From: an uncultured Clostridia bacterium
GTDB taxonomy: Bacteria; Bacillota_A; Clostridia; Oscillospirales; Oscillospiraceae
Length of the DNA stretch: 7,792 nucleotides
Assembly: GCA_947307375.1 (NCBI GenBank)
Contig: CAMZIX010000063.1
Location: 1-7,792, forward strand
Direction: 5' to 3'
Under the pieces are notes generated by a model. That model worked only from the letters and a program-made list of their open reading frames with translations, was not told where the DNA came from and searched no databases. Position numbers and translations under genes: made by a program. Of this stretch, positions 1-5,700 are shown piece after piece; the first letter of the stretch is position 1, and each line of letters opens with the position of its first letter.

Positions 1-13
1 GCCGATCTTTTAC

Positions 14-43
14 TTGCGTTCGGATGGCTTTTCGTGCTATACT
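14..43 (+). promoter_or_regulatory. Promoter of the tandem GntR-family genes (extended -10)
   Basis: A -35 element TTGCGT (14-19) and a -10 element TATACT (38-43) are separated by 18 bases, and TG sits one base before the -10 (extended -10, TGCTATACT). Transcription would begin near position 50, leaving a leader of about 30 bases before the TTG start at 82. A GTG at 34 lies inside this promoter, which argues against it as a start codon. Only 13 bases precede the -35, so upstream control sites cannot be judged. Confidence 0.65.
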
Positions 44-62
44 TTATTGAATACTTACAGGC

Positions 63-72
63 GGAAAGAGGG
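63..72 (+). promoter_or_regulatory. Ribosome binding site that sets the TTG start of the first regulator
   Basis: The purine run GGAAAGAGGG ends 9 bases before the TTG at 82. No comparable sequence precedes the in-frame GTG at 34. This site, together with the promoter overlapping position 34, decides the start. Confidence 0.65.
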
Positions 73-81
73 TGTGCAGCG

Positions 82-810
82 TTGCAAGAGTATGTTGTCC
101 GACCGCGTGAGGCCGCTCTGGAAGCACTTCGTGCCTATCTGAGACAAAACAGATTGAAGGCGGGCGATCGCTTGCCCGCAGAGCGGGAAATGTGCGAGAT
201 GTGGTCGTGCAACCGCAGTACGCTGCGCTCGGCGATCAACCGGCTGGTCAAGAGCGGCGAGTTGGAGGTACGTCCCGGGTCCGGGATCTACTATTCCGGG
301 GACAAATACCGCCGCAAACTGCAGGGTCTGAAATCCTTCGAAGAGGAGACCACACTGCAGGGACGGCCCCATGAGAGCCGTCTGCTGGCCTTTGAAAAGA
401 TCGAGAGCGACAAGCGTCTTTCCCGCCTTTTCCGGGTCACGCTGGGCACGCAGTTGTGGCATTTGTCGCGCCTCCGTTTTGCAGACGGCAGGGTCCTGCA
501 GATCGAGAGCTCATATTTCCTGGTCGAGCGCTTTCCGGACATCGACCGCTTCGATTTTGCACGAGACTCGCTCTATCGCGTTTTTGAGCAGGAATACGGC
601 GTGGTTCCCACGCAGGGCGAGGAGCGGATCTCCACCACGCGCGTGGGAGAAGAAGCCGAATTGCTTGAGCTTCCCAATGAGACGCCCATCTTTCGAATCG
701 AGAGCCGGACCTATGATCAGGACGGAGCAATGCTGGAATACTGCCGGGTCATGATCCGACCGGACCGGGTCATGCTGATCAGCCGGATGGAAACCCGACT
801 TGCCGAGTGA
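82..810 (+). CDS. GntR family transcriptional regulator, HutC subfamily (UTRA domain), first of a tandem pair
   Basis: This 242-residue protein is a one-component, ligand-responsive DNA-binding regulator, expected to act as a dimer in the cytoplasm. Residues about 8-74 form the GntR winged helix-turn-helix: a first helix (EALRAYLRQ), the family signature RLPAERE (30-36), the recognition region around NRSTLRSAINRL (44-55) and the wing RPGSGIYY (64-71). Residues about 96-236 match the UTRA effector-binding fold, ending in the typical pattern 'YDQDGAMLEY' followed by a basic strand. The length is normal for the subfamily. I chose the TTG at 82 over the GTG at 34 because a good ribosome binding site precedes it and the GTG lies in the promoter. 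The next gene follows after 43 bases, so the two are probably co-transcribed. The ligand cannot be read from sequence. Control of the downstream opp operon, of itself, or of a gene outside the window are all possible. Confidence 0.88.
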   Translation: MQEYVVRPREAALEALRAYLRQNRLKAGDRLPAEREMCEMWSCNRSTLRSAINRLVKSGELEVRPGSGIYYSGDKYRRKLQGLKSFEEETTLQGRPHESRLLAFEKIESDKRLSRLFRVTLGTQLWHLSRLRFADGRVLQIESSYFLVERFPDIDRFDFARDSLYRVFEQEYGVVPTQGEERISTTRVGEEAELLELPNETPIFRIESRTYDQDGAMLEYCRVMIRPDRVMLISRMETRLAE

Positions 811-853
811 CGCGCATGCCGCGGCGGCGAATGGAAAGGCGGTGTAAGGTGCT

Positions 854-1588
854 TTGAACGAGAAAAAAGTGAATTATCACTCCCCGCTCTATCTTCAACT
901 GCGGGAAGTTATCCGCAGCAAAATCGAGAGCGGCGAGTATCCGCCCGGCACACCGATTCCCTCCGAGAACGCTCTGGCGGAGACCTACGGGATTCACCGC
1001 CTCTCCGTACGCTCCGCGATCTCCGCGCTGATCTACGAGGGTTTGCTGAAAAGTGTGCAGGGAAAGGGCGTGTACGTCACGAGCAGGAAGGACGAGCGTG
1101 ATCTTGAGACCATCGGCGGCTTCAAGCAGACGATGGAGCAGCTCGGCCACAAGAGCTCGGCCAAGATACTCATCAAGGCAACGCGAGAAGCCGGCCCCTA
1201 TTATGCAAGTCTGCTGAAAATCGATCCCCACGACAGCGTGTACTATATCAAGCGCGTTCTCTGCAGCGACGGCGAACCCTACTCGCTCGAAGAGCTGTAT
1301 ATCCCAACGACCGTACTGGAAAACCTTCCGCAGGTGGATCTCAATGTTTTTTCCATGTATCAGATCTATGAATTCTACGGCATCCGCATCTCCCGCGTGT
1401 GGGAGCGGCTGGAACTGGAGGAGCTTGACCCCATGGAGGCGCGTCTGCTGGACATCGACAGTTCCTTTGCCGTGATGAAGTTCCAGGGTCTGAGCTATGA
1501 TCAGCACGGCCGGATCGTGGAATACGCCCGCACTTATACCAGAGGCGATAAGTGCAACTTCAGCGTCCATTACCAAAGAGAAGGATAA
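854..1588 (+). CDS. GntR family transcriptional regulator, HutC subfamily (UTRA domain), second of a tandem pair
   Basis: This 244-residue regulator has the same architecture as its neighbour but is clearly a different protein. The winged helix spans residues about 9-76: PLYLQLREVIRSKIESGEY is the first helix region, PIPSENALAETYGI is the signature, HRLSVRSAISAL (48-59) is the recognition helix and QGKGVYVT (69-76) is the wing. Residues about 88-240 form the UTRA domain, with the characteristic SLEELYIP segment (144-151) and 'YDQHGRIVEYARTYTRGD' (215-232). The start is taken as TTG 854. AAGGTG lies only 2 bases upstream and GGAAAGG (833-839) 14 bases upstream, so spacing is not ideal; an in-frame GTG at 869 would shorten the protein by five residues. 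A strong terminator begins 26 bases after the stop. The opp operon downstream is the nearest plausible target, but this is inference from position. Confidence 0.9.
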   Translation: MNEKKVNYHSPLYLQLREVIRSKIESGEYPPGTPIPSENALAETYGIHRLSVRSAISALIYEGLLKSVQGKGVYVTSRKDERDLETIGGFKQTMEQLGHKSSAKILIKATREAGPYYASLLKIDPHDSVYYIKRVLCSDGEPYSLEELYIPTTVLENLPQVDLNVFSMYQIYEFYGIRISRVWERLELEELDPMEARLLDIDSSFAVMKFQGLSYDQHGRIVEYARTYTRGDKCNFSVHYQREG

Positions 1589-1614
1589 TTGAATCACGAT
1601 CGCAGGATCATAAC

Positions 1615-1654
1615 GCCGCACGGCGGGCTTCGGCTCGCCGTGCGGCATTTTATA
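1615..1654 (+). terminator. Intrinsic terminator with UUCG tetraloop after the GntR pair
   Basis: The left arm 1615-1628 and right arm 1633-1646 pair over 14 base pairs, with one G-U pair (1626-1635). They close on the very stable C(UUCG)G tetraloop at 1629-1632. The arms are followed by ATTTTATATAATT. There is no T-rich tract on the other strand, so it should act on rightward transcripts only. It separates the regulators from the opp operon. Confidence 0.9.
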
Positions 1655-1655
1655 T

Positions 1656-1689
1656 AATTGTTGTTATTTTTTGTACCAATTTAACAATT
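1656..1689. repeat. AT-rich inverted repeat AATTGTT/AACAATT
   Basis: AATTGTT (1656-1662) and AACAATT (1683-1689) are perfect 7-base inverted repeats 20 bases apart. They enclose a T-run and the sequence TTTGTACCA. It could be an operator or simply AT-rich sequence after the terminator. No function can be assigned. Confidence 0.35.
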
Positions 1690-1761
1690 CGTGTCCGACC
1701 GGGCTTTTCGAAGGCGAATGCTCTGCCTCGGGCGAGCCAAACGAAGTGCTCGGAAAGAGCG

Positions 1762-1778
1762 AAAATATGCCATATTTT
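1762..1778. promoter_or_regulatory. Operator-like palindrome AAAATAT-GCC-ATATTTT
   Basis: Two perfect 7-base arms (1762-1768 and 1772-1778) surround a 3-base centre. The palindrome extends to flanking GC bases if one extra G at 1761 is skipped. It stands in otherwise GC-rich sequence, about 100 bases upstream of the predicted opp transcription start. The shape fits a dimeric regulator site; the protein is unknown. Confidence 0.4.
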
Positions 1779-1785
1779 GCTGCTT

Positions 1786-1813
1786 CACAGGCCTTGCGAT
1801 TGCCGCGCCTGTG
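1786..1813. repeat. Inverted repeat CACAGGC/GCCTGTG
   Basis: CACAGGC (1786-1792) and GCCTGTG (1807-1813) are perfect 7-base inverted repeats with a 14-base loop. They lie upstream of the opp promoter. No T-tract follows, so this is not a terminator. It may be chance. Confidence 0.3.
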
Positions 1814-1824
1814 TTCCGCCAAAG

Positions 1825-1833
1825 TGGTACAAA
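1825..1833. promoter_or_regulatory. Candidate operator half-site TGGTACAAA next to the opp -35
   Basis: The 9-mer TGGTACAAA ends 4 bases before the -35 element and recurs in exact inverted orientation at 1670-1678 (TTTGTACCA). GTACAA-type half-sites are known for some GntR-fold regulators such as AraR of Bacillus. Linking it to the two GntR proteins here is inference. Confidence 0.35.
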
Positions 1834-1837
1834 GTTA

Positions 1838-1866
1838 TTGACAAGTTATATGGAAAATGCTATAGT
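1838..1866 (+). promoter_or_regulatory. Main promoter of the opp operon (near-consensus, extended -10)
   Basis: TTGACA (1838-1843) matches the -35 consensus exactly. TATAGT (1861-1866) is a good -10. The spacer is the optimal 17 bases, and TG at 1858-1859 makes an extended -10. Transcription should start near 1873, giving a leader of about 66 bases before oppA. So strong a core promoter suggests high expression or control by repression. Confidence 0.85.
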
Positions 1867-1897
1867 CAATTTAGCGTGAGAAACCGCTGAATACTAT

Positions 1898-1917
1898 GGT
1901 TCTGCTTTGACGGAGCC
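1898..1917 (+). other. Leader hairpin just upstream of the oppA ribosome binding site
   Basis: Bases 1898-1904 pair with 1911-1917 over seven pairs, two of them G-U, around a 6-base loop. The hairpin ends 7 bases before the AAGGAG. It does not bury the ribosome binding site and may simply protect the mRNA 5' end or keep the site open. It resembles no riboswitch class that I recognise. Confidence 0.35.
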
Positions 1918-1924
1918 GTGAAAA

Positions 1925-1930
1925 AAGGAG
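1925..1930 (+). promoter_or_regulatory. Ribosome binding site that sets the oppA start
   Basis: AAGGAG lies 8 bases before the ATG at 1939. The reading frame is also open from a GTG at 1918, but that codon comes before this site, so the ATG is the real start. Confidence 0.85.
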
Positions 1931-1938
1931 AGAACGCC

Positions 1939-3633
1939 ATGAAAACCTGGAAGAAGATCCTGCCGCTTTTGCTGGCTTTGCTGATGCTGGCGGGCTGCGG
2001 CGCTCCTGCCGCGCAGGAAACGGTTCCTGTTCCCGCGGCCCCTGCAGACGCCGCGTCTGCCGATACCGCAGAGGACGGCGACTACAAGGTGTTGAATGTC
2101 GGCCGTATGGCTGAGCTGTTCGACATGGATTCCACGATCGCCACGGAGGCTGACTGCTTGGAGGTTATCTCCGCGATCATCGAACCGCTCTTCGTCACTG
2201 CTGCGGACGGCACGCCGGTCAACGCGCTGTGCGCATCCTATGAGACGAACGAGGAATCTACCGAGTATGTGTTTCACATTCGTGAGGACGCCAACTGGAT
2301 GAACGGCGTACCCGTCACGGCGGACGACTTTGTTTACGCATGGCGCCGTCTGGTCGATCCCGTGACTGCCTCCGAATACAGCTTCATGATGGAAGTGGCG
2401 GCCGTGAAGAACGCAACGCCCATCATCAGCGGCGAGCTGCCCATCGAGGAACTCGGCGTCAGCGCTGTGGACAGCAAGACCCTGAAGGTCGAGCTGGATC
2501 ATCCTGTTTCCTATTTCCTGAACCTGATGACCTTCCCCAGCTTCTGTCCGATCAACGAGGCCTTTGCCACGGAGCTCGGCAGCGAGTATGCGCTGGGCGC
2601 CGACAAGCTGCTCTGCTGCGGCCCCTTCTACATGTCTGCCTGGGACGTGGGCGGCAACACCTATCAGCTCAAGAAAAACCCCAGCTACTATGACGCGGAC
2701 AAGGTCAATCTGGACGAAATCAATTTCCAGATCATCAAGGATCCGCAGCAGACGATGCTGGCCTATGAAAACGGCACCCTGGACTATGTCCGTCTCTCCG
2801 GCGACCAGATCGTGAAGTACCAGACCATGGACGGCTTCACCCGCATCGAAGAGGGCTATCTGTGGTATCTCTCCCCCAACCTCAATCCCAAGAGCGAGGA
2901 ATATTCCTGCGGTCTTGAGAGTGAAAATCTGCGCATGGCCATCGCACTGAGCTATGACAAGGACGTGATCTGCTATGAGATCCTGCAGGACGGCTCCACG
3001 CCCGCCGACTTCGCGATCCCGAACCGCCTGGCCATCGGCCCGGACGGCAAGGACTTCCGTGAGACCTCACCGCTCTACCTGCAGACCGACAAGGCCAAGG
3101 CCCAGGAGTACTGGGAGGCAGCCAAGGAAGAGCTCGGTGTGGACGAAGTCACGATCGAGCTTCTCTATGACGACTCCGACTCCACGCCGCTGATTGCCCA
3201 GTTCCTGCAGAGCGAGATCGAGAACAATCTGCCCGGCGTACACATCAACCTCAAATCTCAGCCGAAGAAGAGCCGTACCGAACTGATGCAGAACCGTGAG
3301 TATCAGCTCGGCCTGACCCGTTGGGGCCCGGACTACGCTGACCCGATGACCTATCTGGACATGTGGACGACCGGCTCGACCTACAATTACGGCGAGTGGA
3401 GCAATGAGGAATATGACAAGCTGATCGCGGACGCCAACGGCGATCTTGCCAACCGGTACGAGGAGCGCTGGGAGGCGCTCAAGCAGGCCGAGGCGCTCGT
3501 GATGGAGCACGCTGTGATCCTTCCGGTCTACCAGAAGGGTACCGCCGCCATGGTGCGGCCCGGCATCACCGGTTTGGCCTTCTTCCCCGTCGGTGTGGGA
3601 ACGATCTACAAAGACGTGGATGTGAACTTCTGA
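1939..3633 (+). CDS. oppA: Oligopeptide-binding lipoprotein, ABC transporter substrate-binding protein (SBP family 5)
   Basis: This 564-residue extracellular solute-binding protein captures peptides and delivers them to the OppBC channel. Residues 1-19 are a lipoprotein signal peptide (basic MKTWKK, a Leu-rich core, lipobox LAGC) with Cys20 as the predicted lipidated residue. An Ala/Pro/Asp-rich linker (about 21-48) tethers the mature domain. The family 5 signature lies at about 110-141 (YVFHIREDANWMNG, then TADDFVYAWRRLVDP). Further family hallmarks are CGPFYMSAW (227-235), LKKNPSYYDAD (244-254) and RWGPDYADPMTYLDMW (461-476); the last is typical of true OppA proteins. Length is normal and the reading frame is intact. 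It follows a near-consensus promoter and precedes a stable hairpin before oppB, which fits higher expression of the binding protein. Oligopeptides are the best guess, but family 5 proteins also bind dipeptides, metal chelates and other ligands. Confidence 0.93.
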   Translation: MKTWKKILPLLLALLMLAGCGAPAAQETVPVPAAPADAASADTAEDGDYKVLNVGRMAELFDMDSTIATEADCLEVISAIIEPLFVTAADGTPVNALCASYETNEESTEYVFHIREDANWMNGVPVTADDFVYAWRRLVDPVTASEYSFMMEVAAVKNATPIISGELPIEELGVSAVDSKTLKVELDHPVSYFLNLMTFPSFCPINEAFATELGSEYALGADKLLCCGPFYMSAWDVGGNTYQLKKNPSYYDADKVNLDEINFQIIKDPQQTMLAYENGTLDYVRLSGDQIVKYQTMDGFTRIEEGYLWYLSPNLNPKSEEYSCGLESENLRMAIALSYDKDVICYEILQDGSTPADFAIPNRLAIGPDGKDFRETSPLYLQTDKAKAQEYWEAAKEELGVDEVTIELLYDDSDSTPLIAQFLQSEIENNLPGVHINLKSQPKKSRTELMQNREYQLGLTRWGPDYADPMTYLDMWTTGSTYNYGEWSNEEYDKLIADANGDLANRYEERWEALKQAEALVMEHAVILPVYQKGTAAMVRPGITGLAFFPVGVGTIYKDVDVNF

Positions 3634-3661
3634 TACAAGCATTCATACAGCAAATCCGTTA

Positions 3662-3699
3662 AAGGGCGGCCGCGCTACATCGGTTGCGCGGCCGCCCTT
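3662..3699 (+). other. Intercistronic 14-bp hairpin between oppA and oppB
   Basis: The arms 3662-3675 and 3686-3699 are perfect inverted repeats of 14 bases, nearly all G or C, around a 10-base loop. No T-tract follows on either strand, so it is not a classic intrinsic terminator. In opp and similar binding-protein operons, such hairpins commonly stabilise the upstream message and lower distal expression. Here it would leave OppA in excess over OppBCDF. Each arm contains the palindrome GCGGCCGC. The 3' end of the right arm (CCCTT, 3695-3699) could instead pair with the AAGGG of the oppB ribosome binding site (3704-3708), though the long stem should win. Confidence 0.75.
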
Positions 3700-3716
3700 C
3701 GTAAAGGGGAAAAAGT

Positions 3717-4658
3717 ATGTTTAAGTACGTCCTCAAACGGGTGCTGATCTCGGTGGTCACGGTCCTCATTATTCTCGCCGTTCTCTTTACCATGCTTCAC
3801 AGCATGCCGGGCAGCCCCTTCAACGACGAGAAGATCACCGCGGTGCAGCGGGCAAATCTCGAGGCCAAATACGGCCTGGACAAGCCCCTTCCCGTTCAGT
3901 TTGTCAATTATCTCAAGGCCATGCTCTCCGGGGATTTCGGCGTTTCCTATGTCATCCAGAAAAATATGCCCATCGCCTCGCTGCTGCGCGCACGCATTAT
4001 GGTTTCAATCCGCATCGGGGTGCAGGCGGTGGCGCTCGGCACGCTCATCGGGCTGCTGATGGGGATTGTGGCTGCGATGAAGCGCAACTCCTTCCTGGAT
4101 ACTTTCGCCACGGTGGTCTCCGTTATCGGCGTTGCCTTTCCCTCCTATGTGTTTGCCATGGCCATGAGTTATTTTATCGGCTTCCGCCTCGGCTGGCTGC
4201 CGCTGCTGTACAGCACGGCGGACGCCGCGCGCTCGACCGTGATGCCCACGATCTCGCTAAGCATGTTTTCCATGGCTACCGTCGCGCGCTTTGCCCGGAC
4301 CGAAATGGTGGAGGTCATGGGCTCGGACTACATGCTGCTGGCCGACTCGAAGGGCATATCGTCGTTTCGGCTGCTCGGCGTACATGGTCTTCGCAATGCG
4401 CTGATCCCGATCGTCACGGTGCTCGCGCCCCTGACGGTCGAGCTGATGACGGGAAGCCTTGTGGTGGAGCAGATTTTTGCGATCCCCGGTATCGGCAGCC
4501 TGCTGGTGTCGGCGATCCAGTTCAATGACTATAACGTCGTGCTGGCGGTGGTGTTCGTTTACAGCATCATGTTCATCTCTGTGATGCTGATTGTGGATAT
4601 CCTTTACGGTGTGATCGACCCGCGCATCCGTCTGGCAAAGGAGGATGCTTCAACATGA
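3717..4658 (+). CDS. oppB: Oligopeptide ABC transporter permease, OppB type
   Basis: This 313-residue integral membrane protein is one half of the peptide channel, paired with OppC. The N-terminus (MFKYVLKRVLISVVTVL) begins the first membrane segment at about residues 8-29. The binding-protein-dependent transport domain follows, with further hydrophobic segments near 98-120, 128-155, 176-192, 230-250 and 274-298. The cytoplasmic coupling (EAA-type) loop lies at about 197-232 and includes YMLLADSKGIS (205-215), then the conserved arginine-asparagine turn before PIVTV; it docks onto an ATPase subunit. GDFGVSY (72-78), IPGIG (256-260) and the ending DPRIR (301-305) are typical OppB/DppB features. 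A good ribosome binding site AAAGGGG (3703-3709) sits 7 bases before the ATG. Its stop overlaps the oppC start, so the two subunits are probably translationally coupled. The frame is intact and the length normal. Confidence 0.94.
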   Translation: MFKYVLKRVLISVVTVLIILAVLFTMLHSMPGSPFNDEKITAVQRANLEAKYGLDKPLPVQFVNYLKAMLSGDFGVSYVIQKNMPIASLLRARIMVSIRIGVQAVALGTLIGLLMGIVAAMKRNSFLDTFATVVSVIGVAFPSYVFAMAMSYFIGFRLGWLPLLYSTADAARSTVMPTISLSMFSMATVARFARTEMVEVMGSDYMLLADSKGISSFRLLGVHGLRNALIPIVTVLAPLTVELMTGSLVVEQIFAIPGIGSLLVSAIQFNDYNVVLAVVFVYSIMFISVMLIVDILYGVIDPRIRLAKEDAST

Positions 4659-5698
4659 TGACGGCAAAGGAGTATGCCTCTCTCGTAGAGAGAGAGGATT
4701 TCGTACCGGCACAGAACCGGGATCTCGGCATCGATAAGGTTTACAGTGCACAGAGCTTCTGGAAAGACGCGCTTGGCCGCTTCGTCAAAAACCGCGGCGC
4801 GGTGTTCGGGCTTGTAATGATCGTACTTATCGTGGTTATGGCCTTTGCCGGTCCCACGCTGAGCGGTTATGATTACCGCACGCAGGACATGTCCCAGCGC
4901 AACCTGCCGCCGCACATCGCGGGCTGGGAATCCGCTCCGGTTTTTTCCGGCGTCTATACCCAGTATGTCAACGGCGAGCCGATCCGCAGCAACGTCTATA
5001 CCCAGAAGGGAATCGAGGATGTGACGCACATCTTCGGGACCGACGCCCTTGGCCGCGATCAGTTTGCGCGGACATGGACCGGTACGCGCGTTTCGCTGTA
5101 TGTGGCGCTGGTGGCCATCCTTATCGACACCTTTGTCGGTATGAGCTTCGGGCTGGTCTCCGGCTATTATGGCGGAAAGCTTGACTTCTTCCTCCAGCGA
5201 ATCGTTGAGATCCTCTCCACGATCCCCACGACAGTGATCGTGACGCTTCTGATCGTGGTGATGAAGCCGGGCCTGACCAGCATCACCGTGGCTCTGATGA
5301 TCACTGAGTGGATCGGCATGAGCCGCGTGACTCGTGCCCAGACCCTGCGGCTGAAGGAACGGGAATTCGTCCTCGCTTCCCGCACCCTGGGTGAAAACAC
5401 CTTTTCGATCATTTTCCGGGAAATCCTGCCGAACATCTTCGGCCAGATTATCGTCATGTGCATGATGACGATCCCGAACGCCATCTTCACCGAGGCCTTT
5501 CTGGCATTCATCGGCCTGGGCATCCCCGCTCCTCTGGCAAGCCTCGGCTCGCTGATCAGCGACGGCTTCAAGTCCATGACCATGTATCCCTTCCTGGTGC
5601 TCTTCCCGGTCACGGTGCTGGCACTGCTGATGCTGAGCTTCAACCTGATGGCCGACGGCCTGCGCGACGCCTTTGACCCCAAGATGAAGGAGATGTGA
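4655..5698 (+). CDS. oppC: Oligopeptide ABC transporter permease, OppC type
   Basis: This 347-residue membrane protein forms the second half of the channel. A cytoplasmic tail of about 45 residues leads to the first membrane segment (about 49-69, the OppC N-terminal domain). An outward-facing insert (about 71-124) follows, then the hallmark THIFGTDALGRDQFAR (124-139), which is diagnostic for OppC/DppC. Further membrane segments lie near 146-170, 189-220, 261-290 and 312-333. The coupling loop is at about 233-260 (LKEREFVLASRTLGEN, then the REILPN turn). The C-terminus carries NLMADGLRDAFDPK (330-343), also typical. The ATG at 4655 overlaps the oppB stop as ATGA, and AAAGGAGG (4637-4644) lies 10 bases upstream. 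A second ATG immediately follows and could be used instead. Codons 8-15 contain a perfect 8-bp hairpin, noted separately. No damage is visible. Confidence 0.94.
   Translation: MMTAKEYASLVEREDFVPAQNRDLGIDKVYSAQSFWKDALGRFVKNRGAVFGLVMIVLIVVMAFAGPTLSGYDYRTQDMSQRNLPPHIAGWESAPVFSGVYTQYVNGEPIRSNVYTQKGIEDVTHIFGTDALGRDQFARTWTGTRVSLYVALVAILIDTFVGMSFGLVSGYYGGKLDFFLQRIVEILSTIPTTVIVTLLIVVMKPGLTSITVALMITEWIGMSRVTRAQTLRLKEREFVLASRTLGENTFSIIFREILPNIFGQIIVMCMMTIPNAIFTEAFLAFIGLGIPAPLASLGSLISDGFKSMTMYPFLVLFPVTVLALLMLSFNLMADGLRDAFDPKMKEM
4677..4697 (+). repeat. CT/GA-rich hairpin early in oppC
   Basis: CCTCTCTC (4677-4684) and GAGAGAGG (4690-4697) are perfect 8-base inverted repeats with a 5-base loop. A one-repeat slip pairs CTCTCTC (4678-4684) with GAGAGAG (4688-4694) around a 3-base loop. 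It lies about 20 bases inside the oppC coding sequence and could slow early translation, or just reflect the codons used. Confidence 0.5.
5687..5692 (+). promoter_or_regulatory. Ribosome binding site that sets the oppD start
   Basis: AAGGAG lies 8 bases before the ATG at 5701 but only 2 bases before the in-frame GTG at 5695. The spacing favours the ATG. Confidence 0.7.
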
Positions 5699-5700
5699 GC

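Noticed and set aside
34..81. A 16-residue N-terminal extension of the first regulator from GTG 34
   Set aside because: The GTG lies inside the extended -10 promoter, and a proper ribosome binding site precedes the TTG at 82.
779..1648. A 289-codon minus-strand open frame across the second regulator
   Set aside because: It covers the second GntR gene and runs into its terminator stem; the plus-strand protein has clear domains, and this one has none.
1690..1815. A small RNA gene or riboswitch in the GC-rich part of the gap
   Set aside because: Only short, weak hairpins are present (for example 1748-1760), no convincing promoter or terminator brackets them, and the stretch lies upstream of the opp transcription start.
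1691..1879. A 62-codon plus-strand open frame in the gap before oppA
   Set aside because: There is no ribosome binding site at a start codon, the composition is odd, and the frame runs through the opp promoter.
3662..3699. The oppA-oppB hairpin as an intrinsic terminator
   Set aside because: Neither strand has a T-tract after the stem, and oppB has no promoter of its own that I can see.
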